Below are positions 1 to 10,935 of a DNA stretch of 64,000 nucleotides, one piece after another; the stretch's first letter is position 1, and every line of letters begins with the position of its first letter. Position numbers and translations under genes: made by a program. A model generated the notes under the pieces. That model saw only the letters and a list, made by a program, of their open reading frames with translations, made no database searches and had not been told where the DNA came from. The stretch covers positions 4,481,870 through 4,545,869 of the forward strand of contig NC_035164.2 of NCBI RefSeq assembly GCF_001659605.2, read 5' to 3'. The DNA is from Manihot esculenta. Lineage: Eukaryota > Streptophyta > Magnoliopsida > Malpighiales > Euphorbiaceae.

Positions 1-1040
1 TATTCTTAATATAATTAAAAAAATAAAAACGTATAAAAAAATATTTTTTAATTTTCATTATAATTTAATTTATATTAAAATAGTGTTTATAATATCACAC
101 TATAATAAAAAATGATAATTTTTAGATGTTGATATGAAAATTATATTATCAGTACGGTGAATAGTATTCGATTCAAATATTGATCGAATTAGATTAATTC
201 AAAAATTCAGTTCGATTTTTTATTTATTTCGTTTCTAATTTTAATTTTAAAAATTTTGATTATTTTAATTTGATTCGATTTTAATTAAAAAAATAAAAAA
301 TTAAACTGAATCGATAAGTGATGATAATATATTATTTTGATAATCTAGCGAGATTAGAATATAACCAAAATTGAAATATTTTAATTAAATTTTAAAATAT
401 TAAAAATAAAGTGTAAAAAATAAAAAGTATATTAAGAAGTTCAACCAATCAAACCGAACTGAATTAAATCGAATCAGATCAATTCCATTCGTTTTGTTTT
501 CTTTTCAAAATCATTTCAATTCAGTTTTTACAAATAAAATTTTAGTTTATTCGAGTTGGATCGATTTTGAACCGAACTGATCGAATACTCACCGATAATC
601 GTAAAATACTAATTTAACATAAATTCAACCACATATCATAAAACAAAAATGAGTAAAATCATAATATACATTTTTATACTTTCACTTTTTAATTAGTAAT
701 TAATTTTAATTATCACATCAATATTTTTTTGACGGTATTAAAAAATTATAATTATTTATTAATGATATAAATTGAATTATAAACTTTAAAAATGAGTTAA
801 AATCACAATTTAACTTTTTTATATTTTTAAAAAATATATATATATAGGTAATTACATTTTTTTATATTCAATATATATATATATATACTTATCAAAAAAT
901 AATTATTCCATGTAAATTGTCTTATATGAAATAGTTAAATTATAGTATAATTTTTTTATATATTAAAATTTTTTTGATTATATGTGATTTAGTATAGACT
1001 CAAAACATAACTAAATAAATCGATTCGTGAAAAAATTACA
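1..1040. other. AT-rich intergenic DNA with one MITE-like repeat
   Basis: No coding signal is visible. The stretch is low-complexity A/T sequence apart from the repeat at about 155-592, which is listed separately. Confidence 0.6.
155..592. repeat. Degenerate MITE of the GGTGAGCATTCGGT family
   Basis: The ends are inverted. The left end reads GGTGAATAGTATTCGATTC and the right end reads GAATACTCACC. The interior is rich in CGAAT/ATTCG motifs and in poly-A/T. It has the same architecture as the better preserved copy at 20088-20545, so the two are one dispersed family. Flanking sequence gives only a weak candidate target duplication, so the borders are approximate. Confidence 0.5.
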
Positions 1041-1805
1041 TAAAATCTACTCTTCTGTCACAAATCCGCATGTTTTAAATAGAATCCGACCCAACACCGA
1101 GCGAGCTATAGCTTTAAATGCTCCAACAGGTCCAAGCCCAATGTTAGGGATCACTTACCCCGCACCAGCTCAACATCTCCCCCCAATAATAACCTTTATT
1201 GTAAAATTAGGGTTTTATTTATTTTTGCCATTTATAATAATAACCTTTAATAAATGGGAAATTGGGTTTATTTAGTTTTGGGTGAGTTCTACTGTTATAA
1301 TTTTTTTCAAAACAAAGTAAATTTTATATTTATATATATTTTTTTTCTATAAAGTGAGTTAATTTTCTGAAATCTTATAGAAAACATATGATATTAAAGA
1401 AAAATATAATAATTTTAAATAAAAGTATTAATTTTTTAATTTTTTTTATAAATATTATGTTAACAATTAATATTTTTATTTTAAATTTTATAAATTTATA
1501 AGGAATGATATATATTTTTGTAAAAGTAATTATTTTATAAAAAAATATTCAATTAATAAAAATCACATTTTCAAAATATTAACATTTTAAAATATAAAGA
1601 TATACAAGTTTCCCTCTGTGGCTCGATGCTCTTGCCTTTTCCTCTTCTTAAATCTAATTTCTTCTTTTCTCTTCCATATGGAAGACGATCTGCATCAATT
1701 GATTATCGAAGCGGCTCATCCCATCAAAGGTCAGGATAGCCAAAAGCAATGATCGTCTTACGTTAGAACTGCCGAGAACTCAGCAATCCTCGGACAGTTA
1801 ATATA

Positions 1806-2627
1806 TTGAAGGATTTGGTTACTATTTACAAGCTGGACATTTTATTTTTGATGGAAACAAAAGTTCTTAGTTCTCGTATGGAATTTTTTCGTAATCTTTT
1901 ACATTTTGATGGTTGCTTCTTAGGTAATAGACAAGGATTGGGAGGAGACATTTCGTTAATGTGGAAGAGTCATGTGTTTGTTTTTGTGATTGACTTTTCT
2001 TTAAATTTTATTGATTAGTTTGTTTCGCAAGGTAATGTCTAATGGATGTTTACTGGTTATTATGGGTTTTCGGAATCGCAATGACGATGTCAATCTTGGA
2101 ACCTTATTCGAGCTTTATCTCGTAGAAGCTCTTTTCTGTGGCTTTGTTCGGGAGACTTTAATGATTTATGCTCGAGAGATGAGAAAGAAGGAGGAGCAAC
2201 TTTACCAAATTATCTTATGCAAGGGTTTAGACAGGCACTTAAGGACAGTAATCTTGTTCAAATACCCACTGTTGGCTCTTTCTTCACATGGGAGAAGAGC
2301 AGGGAGTCGAATAATCTAGTTAGAGAGAAGCTTGATAGAGCCCTTGCTACTGAGGACTGGGCTTGTAAATTCACTAATGTTGTCTGCTCAGTTGTTCATG
2401 TTCCTAGATCGGATCACAAACCATTGGTGATTAATACAACTCCTAAGGATAATAGGGGAGATAGAAGGAGATTTCGATTTGATAATGCATGGTTATATGA
2501 TGAGGGTCTGGTTGAGGTTGTTAAAGGAGCTTGGATTAATTCTATACCACGCAACATTTTGATGAAACATGATGATTTAGTTTCTGCTCTTTTGTTGTGG
2601 GGTAGGAGTAGAAATAGAGAGTTTTGA
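1806..2627 (+). pseudogene. LINE endonuclease domain, broken
   Basis: The N-terminal part reads ILFLMETK, the conserved start of the plant LINE exonuclease-endonuclease-phosphatase fold. A frame change follows near 2010 and another near 2220. The C-terminal part includes a SDHKPLV motif, which matches the conserved catalytic SDH of the family. No single open frame covers the domain, so it is a pseudogene. Confidence 0.8.
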
Positions 2628-2933
2628 CAAAAGAAGAAAACTATACAGAGATTATTGGATAATGGGCCCAGTACTGTTTCTCATGCCTCTTTAAAGGAAG
2701 ATTGAAATCATCTCCTTGAGCAGGAAGAAGCTAGACTTAAACAGCAGGCAAAGTGCTTTTGGCTTAAAAATGGGGACCAAAATACAAAATTTTTTCATGC
2801 ACAAATTAATGGTAGATGAAGAATGAACCGTATTACTAAATTAAAGGAGTCGTCGGGTATCTGGATTGAGAATGAGCAGGAAATTAAAAATCATGTTTTG
2901 CATTATTTCTAGTCTATTTTTTATGGCGGTTTT

Positions 2934-4120
2934 GTGGATTGTGAATGGGTTTTTGAGTTAGTGCCGCCCTTGATTAGTGATGCCGATAATGCTGATCTTT
3001 GTGCTCCCTTTTCGAATGAGAAATTTAGAGCTGCTCTTTTTCAGATGCATCCAGACAAGGCACCTGGGCCAGATGGATTAAATCCTGCATTTTACCAGAG
3101 ATTTTGGCACTTGATTGGCAATGATGTTTCCGATGGTTGTCGCCTATGGCTTCAACAAGGTACTTTTCCTTCTTCTCTTACTGAAATATTGATTGTTTTG
3201 ATCCCTAAAGTGGATATCCCTGAAACTGTCAAAGACTTTCATCCAATTGCATTATGTAATGTGTTATATAAGATTGTGGCTAAAGCTTTGGCGAACAGAT
3301 TTAAAAGGGTCCTTCCTATGATTATCTCTGAGAATCAGTCTACCTTTATCCATCATCGGTTGATTACCGATAATGTTATGGTTGCGTTTGAAATGATACA
3401 CAATATGAAAACTAATAAGGGCAGAAATGATGGTAATTGTGCACTTAAGATTGATATTTCTAAGGCTTATGATATGGTAGAGTGAGAGTTTCTAAAAGGC
3501 ATGCTGGAACAATTTGATTTTTCTACTCAATGGATTAGGTGGTTGACTATGTACTTTTCGGAAGTCTCTTACAATATCAATTTTAATGGTGATTGAATTG
3601 GTCCTATTATGCCTGGTAGAGGTCTTCAACAGGGGGATCTACTTCTCTGTATCTCTATTTAGTGTGTGCGAAAGGCTTATCGTTACTACTTAAAGATGCT
3701 GATCTAGGGGCTAGTTGTAGGGCTGTAGGGCAGGTGCTAGATGCCCAAAGATCTCATATTTATTTTTTGCAGATGATTCTCTGCTATTTTTTAATACTAG
3801 ACTGGAGTAAGCAAATAATATTAAATCTATTCTCAATACTTATGCGGCTGCTTCTGGACAAGTGATGAACTTCAACAAATCTGACATTTTCTTCAGTTCC
3901 AATGTGGTCTCCTCTGTAAGGTCTAATATTAGTAATATCCTGGATGTTCATTCATCATTGAGTCATAGTGCTTATTTGGAGATACCTTCTCTTATTGGGA
4001 GGAACAAAAAAGTAATTTTTGGTTTTCTGAAAGAAAGAATGTGGAAGATGATTAATTTATGGAGCAACAGATTCCTATTTAGAACAGGTAGGGAGGTTTT
4101 CATAAAATCTATGTTGTAGG
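2934..4120 (+). pseudogene. LINE reverse transcriptase domain, broken
   Basis: Residues near 3050-3090 read DKAPGPDGLNPAFYQ, the signature entrance of plant L1 reverse transcriptases. FHPIALCNVLYKIVAKALANR and KIDISKAYDMVE follow. An in-frame stop comes at 3483. The continuation (about 3486-3900) is shifted and interrupted, and lacks a clean YADD box. Sequence to 4120 still resembles the thumb and connection region (GREVFIKSML). The enzyme would be inactive. Confidence 0.85.
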
Positions 4121-4378
4121 CTATACCTGCATGTTGCATGAATATTTTTTTTTGATTCCCATTACTATTTTGAATGAATTGTATAGAATAGTCAATGGCT
4201 TTTGGTGGGGGGTAAAAGAGAAGGGCGGAGGGGTATTAATTGGCTAGCGTGGGAGAAGATGTGTAGTAGAAAGAAGGAGGGGGGTAAGGGGTTTCAGGAT
4301 TTTAGGAGTTTTAATTTGTCTTTACTTGGCAAATAACTGTGGAAGTTCTTAACAAATCCTAATACTCTTTGTTATAGA

Positions 4379-5037
4379 GTGTTTAAAGTAAAGTACTTCT
4401 TAAATGGTGATTTATTTTCCGCTAATGTAAGTAATGGTGCTAGCTTTGTTTGGAAAAGTGTGATGGCATCAAGGGAGTTAATTCGAAGGGGTACAAGGTG
4501 GAGGGTGGGTAATGGAGAGAAGATTTTATTGGCTTCAGCTCCCTGGATTCCTAAGGAGGATACATTTTTTGCGGATGATGGTCCCGATTTTATTGAACCA
4601 CATTTGCGTGTTTGTGATCTTTTTGAAGGTAATGGGAGGGTTTGGAACATTGCTCTTTTAATAGAGCTTTTTTCTTCAAGAGATATTAGGGCTATTATTA
4701 GTATTCTTATTAGTATTACCAATAAGGAAGATTCCTTCTTGTGGCACTTTGATAAAAGAGGTGTGTATACGGTGAAGTCCGCATACTTTGTGTGTATGGA
4801 CTTGCTAGGAAAATCATCTTTTAATGTGGAGGGGGTGAGTTGTGGACTAGTTTATGGAATGTTTCGGTCCCTCCAAAAGTGAAGGATTTCTGTTGGAGAG
4901 CTTGTAGAAATATATTGCCTACAAAGGATAACTTAAGGCAAAAGGGTGTGGATGTGGATGCTAGATGTCCTTGGTGCCATGAAGATGAAAGTGTCAATCA
5001 TATTTTGTTGCATTGTCCTGTGTCCAAGGAAGTTTAG
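4379..5037 (+). pseudogene. LINE zf-RVT (reverse-transcriptase-associated zinc-binding) region, frameshifted
   Basis: Two overlapping frames (4379-4882 and 4840-5037) together give the usual plant LINE C-terminal region. A tryptophan-rich segment (FVWKSVM, RWRVGNGEKI) is followed by VPPKVKDFCWRACRNILPT and a CPWCHEDESVNHILLHC Cys/His cluster. A frameshift at about 4850 separates the halves. Confidence 0.8.
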
Positions 5038-5523
5038 AGGTTAGGGAGAGTGAGAAATTTGCAGCCTAATAATAATTTTTTTAATTTTTTATTGCAGATC
5101 TTGAAGTTCCAAGATAAGGTTTGAAAAACCTTTGTAATGGTCTGTGCATGGAGATTATGGTAAGCAAGGAACTCATTATTATGGAACCAGGTGCAAAATT
5201 CAACAGCTCACCTTGTGAAAGACGTCATGCATCATATCTCGGATTGGGAAGCTACTCAACGTGCTGGTGCTTTGCATGGAAATACTACTGCTACTTTATA
5301 TCAGGGCAAAAATTTGTTTTATTCCTTCAACCCTGCTCGTGATCCTGAAGCCATTCCTCTCTAAATTCGTGCGTCATCTCCAAACTTGGACAATTTCAGT
5401 TGGCTTTATCAAGTTGATGGGGTTTTGTTTCAAGCTCAAGATTTTATTGGCTATGGTTTTGTTGTAGAAAACTCTTAGAGTTTATTTCAACGTGGTGTTT
5501 TTAGTTTCTCGGAAGGTAATGAT

Positions 5524-5805
5524 ATGCCGGTAATTGTTAAAACTTTAGCTCTCCATCACTGTTTGCTCTTTGCGACGAAATTTTTGCCTTTTAATGGCTG
5601 CATTCTTATGGACTGTTTGCAGTTAGTTCAAACTCTTCAGTCTCCACATTTAGACATTTCTGAACTGGGTTTGATTTTGAATGATTGTAAATCTTTGTTA
5701 AACTCTAGAACTGATATTTCTGTTAGATGGATTCGTCGTCATGCCACTGTAGCTGCTCATACTTTGACTAGAGAATCTATTAGGTATGATCGTCTCTCTG
5801 TTTGA
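5524..5805 (+). pseudogene. LINE RNase H domain, C-terminal part
   Basis: The frame reads through DCLQLVQTLQ and ISVRWIRRHATVAAHTLTRE. This corresponds to the 3' end of plant LINE RNase H domains, including the conserved R-H-x-N/T-x2-AH segment. It stops at 5805, about 75 bp before the A-rich tail, as expected for the 3' end of the element. Confidence 0.7.
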
Positions 5806-6410
5806 GATAATATCTCTCTTTGTTTAATGGAATTTTATTAATACAACCAGTAGTTTTATTTTAAAAAAAATATATACTTCAGCAAAAAAAAAAAATCTAC
5901 TCTGGACAATTAATTTATTTATATCCTACTATTATTAATATTTATCACCATGAACAGTAGAATAAATTATTAAAAAATTAAAAATTCAAAATATAATTAT
6001 AAAAAATGTAAATTTAAATTAAAAAAATAAATATGTTAAACATCAAAAACTGAATTTTTTCTTTTTTTTTTTTTGCCATTACCCTGTAATATATGCTTTA
6101 CAGTTAACCAGTAAAGAAAGAAGTGTGTGTTTTACTAATGTTTATTCTTCTTCGGCCACAAGTTTTATCAAAATTCCTAATTAAAGAAAAAAGAAGACTG
6201 AATTTTGAAGAGATATTGTTCTAGCAATTCGATCTTGTAGTGAAGGCAGAAACTTTAGATAGAAATATAACCAAAGAAAAAAAAATCTTATATTATTGTG
6301 ATTATTAAAAAAAATATTTATTTAATATATTGTCTTCGCACATATTAAATATTTTATAAATAATAAATATATAATTATATTATGTCACTTTTCTTATAAA
6401 ATTATACTTA

Positions 6411-6723
6411 AACTCCATTTATTTTTAAAAAATATTTTTTTTAAAAATATCTTTTACATTTTTTTACTTTTGAGATGCTTAAAAAAATTAGTCAATAAAA
6501 AATATTTTATTTTTAAAAAAAAATAAATCAGAAAAATGATTTCATTGCTTTGAAAGTGTAAGTTATTTTTTCATTTTAAAAATTTTATTAACACCTCTAC
6601 ATATAAATTTTTTAATATATTTTATTTTTTAAATTAAAATTAAAAAATAAATTATTTTATTAAAAAATATTTTACGTGAAAAATATTTTGTAAATATAAA
6701 TTATATTTTACGAGTAAATGGAA
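6411..6723. repeat. AT-rich MITE with TTCCATTTA-type inverted ends
   Basis: The left end (CTCCATTTATTTTTAA) and the reverse complement of the right end (TTCCATTTACTCGTAA) match. The interior block TTAATATATTTTATTTTTTAAATTA recurs near 14660 and 30580, so at least three copies of one family are present here. No protein is encoded. The transposase family was not determined. Confidence 0.55.
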
Positions 6724-7478
6724 TATTATATTCTTATAATCATAATTAATAATAAAATAAATTTAAAACATAAATAATAAACTAACTTGAATCATTCCTG
6801 CCATGAATTGGCAAAGGTATATATGGACTGCCCAGTTGTCCAAATTTGACTCCTATCCCCAGTCTATTAAAAAAAAATTGAATTATATATAAAAAAATTA
6901 ATTAAAAAAAATGAAACTTCTTGTTATGTCAATATATAACCTTTTGTGGTTTCCTCTTGATGGTGGTTTTTTGCTCACTGGATTGATGTGGTAGTGTAGA
7001 TTTTGTATATGAGAGGATTTTAAGATTTGGTGCTTCCACGTTGAGGTAGATATTACTAAGATCTTGTAGAGGAGCTCTTAGTAGTGAAGCTATGTCTATG
7101 CTATGAGGATTTTTTTTTCTTGAAGATAGGTTTGAATGCGTGGATAATAGTGATTCGAGAGTTATCACCACCCACACACCAGTGATTTGCACACTCCAAA
7201 AGGTTAGGAAAGATAAGAGATTTGTCACGTTACCTCCTAGAACTGTGTGTTATTTGGTGTTGCTAGCCTGAAGTCCCTGAGGCCAACATGGATGTCTTTA
7301 CATATTAGGTCTATAAATGTAGCATTTTGAGTGCAAGTTTATAAATATTCGAGTTGACTATTGCTTTCCTAGAATTTGGTAGTGGTGGATGAAAGCCCTA
7401 GCTGTAGTAGAGTAGATGTGATTCAACTATAGCTATTAGTTGTTTGTTCTCTTATTCTAGGGTTTCTCAAGATGTTGG
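6724..7478. other. Intergenic sequence without a supported gene
   Basis: A minus-strand open frame at 6929-7228 (99 codons) shows no recognisable motif. The remainder is unannotated single-copy-looking sequence. It may be an eroded insertion, but nothing supports a function. Confidence 0.4.
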
Positions 7479-7925
7479 TGTAATACCTGGCTAAATTCCA
7501 GTATCAAAATTTCAACTTTCCGATGGAATTTTAGAACTGGACAATTTAAAAGAGGAAAATTGAATTTTATAAAATGAATTTTTAGTATTTTAAGATGTTT
7601 TTTTTTTATAAAAAATATAGTGTTCATCCGTTGAACATTAGCTGATAGACCTACTTATAAAAAGGGTCTCAGCTCGAACAAGAGAAAGATTTTTCTCCAT
7701 TTCTAGCAGAAGTGAGTCTATTGCCCCTTTCCTTCACAAATCCACATTTTAATCATTTTTCTCATGCACTTTTATATTTGTTTTGAAGAATCAAGCTTGA
7801 GTTTCAAGTTTTAGCTTTTGGGACACTTCAGAGCTCATCCCTTCCTCTTCTTCGAATTCCCTCTTGCTGTGGTTATGTTTTCTTCGAAGAGGTACGTTGA
7901 AACCCTTACTTTCTCTTCGCTCTGG
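7479..7925 (+). mobile_element. Truncated gypsy LTR (same LTR family as 47221-49446)
   Basis: It begins TGTAATACCTGGCTAAATTC, a diverged form of the LTR start at 47221, 54813 and 45686, followed by TTTCAACTTTCCGATGGAAT as in the LTR at 45686. It also keeps the AAGAGGTACG block that aligns with the conserved candidate splice donor of the other LTRs (about 7887). The 3' part is missing, and integrase-like sequence follows within about 15 bp. Confidence 0.7.
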
Positions 7926-7934
7926 AATCCTAAA

Positions 7935-9100
7935 GAGATTTGAAATGGATTGCTGTGGAATTTTATTTGGTCTTCCGGTCATTCGTAGAATACGAATTTA
8001 TACACTCCATTGCCTATTCCAGAATATTCTTGGAAGGACTTATATATGGATTTGTTCTTGACCTTCCGTGTACTCAACATGGATCTGTTTCATTTTTGTT
8101 GTTGTTGACAGGTTCTCCAAAATGACGCATTTCATTCCTTATAAGAAAACTAATGATGCTTCTCATATTGTAAAATTGTTTTTTCAAGAGGTTATTCATT
8201 TACATAACATTCCTAAGACCATTACTTCTGACAGAGATATGAAGTTTTTAACTCATTTTTGGGTGATTTTATGGAAGCGTTTTGTGATTGAATTTCGATA
8301 TAGTAGTACTGTCCATCCCCAAACTGATAGCTAAACTAAAGTGATGAATCACACTCTTGATAATCTTCTGTGTTGCATCTACAATAATAAAAATACTGCT
8401 TCGGATCTTGCTCTTTCTTCTGTGTTGCATCTGCAGTAATAAGAAAACTGCTTGGGATCTTGCTCTTACCCAAGCAGAATTTGCTTACAACAGTTTTGTC
8501 CACAGTTCTACAAAAATGTCACATTTTGCAGTTGTGTACATAAAAATTCCTACGCATACAGTTGATCTTATTGTCCCTTCTACAGGTTTTTATAATAGTA
8601 TTGCAGCAAACAACTTGGCAAATCAATATGTGGACGTTTTCAAACAGGTACAACAATGCATTATGGAAGCCAATAACAAGTATAAAGTTGCAGCTGATAA
8701 ACATAGGCGTTTCAAGTCGTTCAATGTCGGTAATCAAGTTATATTGTATTTGTATAAGGACCGTGATGGATGACAGAAAAAGCTTGACCTAAAAAAAAAT
8801 TAGTCCATTTCGAATTATTTAAAAGATTAATAATAATGCCTATATTCTTGACTTCTTAAATTATATAAAAATTTCTAAAACGTTTAAGGTAGCGGATCTA
8901 TTTTAATATTATCTTATTGATGATAATTTGGGATCTGAGTTCTTTACAAGTGGGAGGAAATTATGTGGAGCAATTAGTCTTGACAGATTTAAATCAGACT
9001 TCAGTTCTGCGACTGATAATCGTTGGAGGCCTACAATAATTTTTCGAAAAGAAAATTTCGAGACGCAAAATTTTAAAAGTATAATGAGAGCCGTAAATCT
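7935..9100 (+). pseudogene. Ty3/gypsy integrase and pol C-terminus remnant
   Basis: Frames at 8068-8334 and 8357-8773 show integrase core motifs: [25 protein letters not shown], a HPQTD motif, then [15 protein letters not shown] and the DKHRRFKSFNVGNQVI C-terminal region. Several stops and frameshifts are present. The tail at about 8965-9100 (GAGCAATTAG, then TTCGAGACGC) matches the tails at 45531-45685 and 57044-57190, so the three loci hold the same old family. No gag, protease or reverse transcriptase is present. Confidence 0.85.
8365..8467 (+). repeat. 52-bp tandem duplication inside the gypsy remnant
   Basis: CTTCTGTGTTGCATCT followed by AATAATAA and GGATCTTGCTCTT occurs at 8365-8416 and again at 8417-8467 with a few differences. 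The copy at 46670-46720 has only one unit, so this is a local duplication after insertion. Confidence 0.8.
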
Positions 9101-10000
9101 ATTATAAAATTCAAGATAAAAATTTTATTGTTTAAAATATTAATTTTGTATTTCTATTATTTTTTAAATTTTTTTAATAATTTTTCGCATTAAATTTTTG
9201 TTATTATAAATAGATTTTTTTTATCTATTTAATATATTTTTTAATTTTTAAAATTTTAATAAAAAATTTTAGTTCTTCCTCCATTTTTTAAATATAAACT
9301 TAGAACAGAGTATAATCAGTACTATTTGACCGGATGAAGCAATCATCAACATGGGAGCGAGCGGATCTACTAGTACGTAAGGCCGGCTGCGACGAGGCAG
9401 AGATTTTTTTCTCGAGAGAGATTCCTTCCTTTCCGTTGGCCTCCTTTTCTAGTGTTTGGGATAGATTTCTTGGTAAGCTTTATTGGCCGAGCGTTTCAGA
9501 GTTTTCTGATCTGAAAAGGAAAAGCGAAATCAGCTACTGCGGAGGCGAAGGGAAAACGCCAGTAGAAGGGTCAGAGAAAGAACAGAGAAAGCTATTCAGA
9601 GAAAGGGTCATAGAGAAGGCGAAGAGAAAGAGTAGGGTCAGAGCATTTTCAACAGGGTCATTCTGAAATCGATTTCAATAATTTTATAATATTAAAAAAA
9701 TAAAATAAATACTTTCCTATTAAAAATTAAAAATATATATTATTTTAATATCTTTTAGCAAAAAAAAGAAAATTTGATCTAAATAAAAGGAATTAAATGA
9801 ATTAGAATAAAAACTTATTTTGGATATAATTGGATATCAACTTAAAATTTAGGGGGGAAAATGAAATTTAGTCCAAAAATAACGCGGTCGCGCTTTTCCT
9901 CGGTAGAGAGACTGGAGAAACTTGGTTATCAAGAGCAGGGGCAAAGCCTTTGTCAATAATCAAACAGCTGTTATTACAAAGAATCAACAATAGTTGGTAA
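9101..10000. other. Intergenic region with a GC-richer patch of unknown nature
   Basis: 9101-9320 and 9670-9860 are A/T-rich. 9330-9665 is more GC-rich and contains an open frame of 110 codons on + (9334-9666). Its product has a charged, low-complexity C-terminus and no recognisable domain. It could be an eroded gene end or part of an upstream leader of the TRM32-like gene. I cannot support a gene. Confidence 0.35.
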
Positions 10001-10137
10001 TCTAATCCATTGTTCAAGCTAGCTTACTTTACAGACCTTTACTTTGACTTGTTCATCAATTCTGACGAGTCTTTTTCTTTATCCTGTGTGGTCCTTTGGC
10101 GGGCAAACTCCGCGTACAACTGCTTTTTGGTGTCCAT

Positions 10138-10155
10138 TCCATATATATATGTACC
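10138..10155 (+). promoter_or_regulatory. Candidate TATA box of the TRM32-like gene
   Basis: CATATATATATGTACCC precedes a pyrimidine-rich leader (CTTTTCTTCATCTTCTTC). This fits a transcription start near 10170-10190. It is inferred from composition and position only. Confidence 0.35.
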
Positions 10156-10325
10156 CTTTTCTTCATCTTCTTCAATTTCTTGTACAAGAAGACCAACGAC
10201 CTTCTTCTTGCTTCTTCTACGTCAATCCCACAAATCTTCGCTTTATTTGTGTTGTATTTATGTTATTCATTTGTAGAAATAGTTAACTTTGGAGTTTTCT
10301 CTCTAAGATTTTGATTGTTCTCCAG

Positions 10326-10541
10326 GTTAGCTTTCTTGGGGTTGAAAGTTTCAGTACAATCAATCCTTAAACTTCTTAGTTAATTTTTGTGATCTTTTTC
10401 TACATGGGTTTTTTTTTCTTTCTTTCTATTGAATTCCGGGTAACTGATGCTTGGGTTCTTATTTTTTTTATCACATACAAAGTGTTTGATGATTTTACTT
10501 AAAGATTTTTCTGATACATGGGTTTTTAATGTTATTTCAGG
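10326..10541 (+). other. Probable 5'-UTR intron of the TRM32-like gene
   Basis: CTCCAG|GTTAGC at the left and TTATTTCAG|GATATAAAA at the right would remove a T-rich stretch. The remaining leader (10542-10633) has no ATG before the start at 10634, which supports the model. Confidence 0.45.
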
Positions 10542-10633
10542 ATATAAAATTTAGCAGCCCTCTTGGTGCAAATCAATTCTGATTTTTCGTGTGTAGAGAT
10601 AATAAGGAGATCATTTGCTCTCTTATCTGACCC

Positions 10634-10894
10634 ATGGAAAGGCATTTGGATCGCCAAGACTCTGATATTGAATTTCAGAGACATCTTCCTGGCTGTATAT
10701 GGAACATGTTTCATATTCTTGATTACCACCATTGGCACAGTGTCAAAAAGATGTCTCCTCGCAGAAAACAGAGGAGAGGGAAACATGCGACATGTAAGCA
10801 TCTGTGTTATGTCGGTTGAGTTCTACACTTACAATCATCAATTTAATTTCACTTTGGCATAGGGGAAATACTTAGGAATGTTCTTCTTCAATTG

Positions 10895-10935
<41 letters not shown>

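Larger units (their letters stand above)
1600..5893 (+). mobile_element. Degenerate L1-type LINE (non-LTR retrotransposon)
   Basis: Reading along + in shifting frames, the order is apurinic endonuclease, reverse transcriptase, zf-RVT-like Cys/His domain and RNase H, ending in an A-rich tail at about 5882-5893. This is the order of plant L1 elements. Several stops and frameshifts break the reading frame, so the copy is dead. A pyrimidine-rich stretch at about 1605-1677 precedes an ATG at 1678, which may be the start of ORF1. Almost all of ORF1 is missing, because endonuclease sequence begins about 130 bp later. The 5' border is uncertain. A 12-base match (AAAATCTACTCT at 1042-1053 and 5892-5903) could be the target duplication and would move the start to 1054. 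Confidence 0.85.

Noticed and set aside
6929..7228. 99-codon minus-strand frame
   Set aside because: No motif, promoter or splice context, and AT-rich surroundings.
9334..9666. 110-codon plus-strand frame
   Set aside because: The charged low-complexity product has no recognisable domain; it is noted only as a GC-richer patch.
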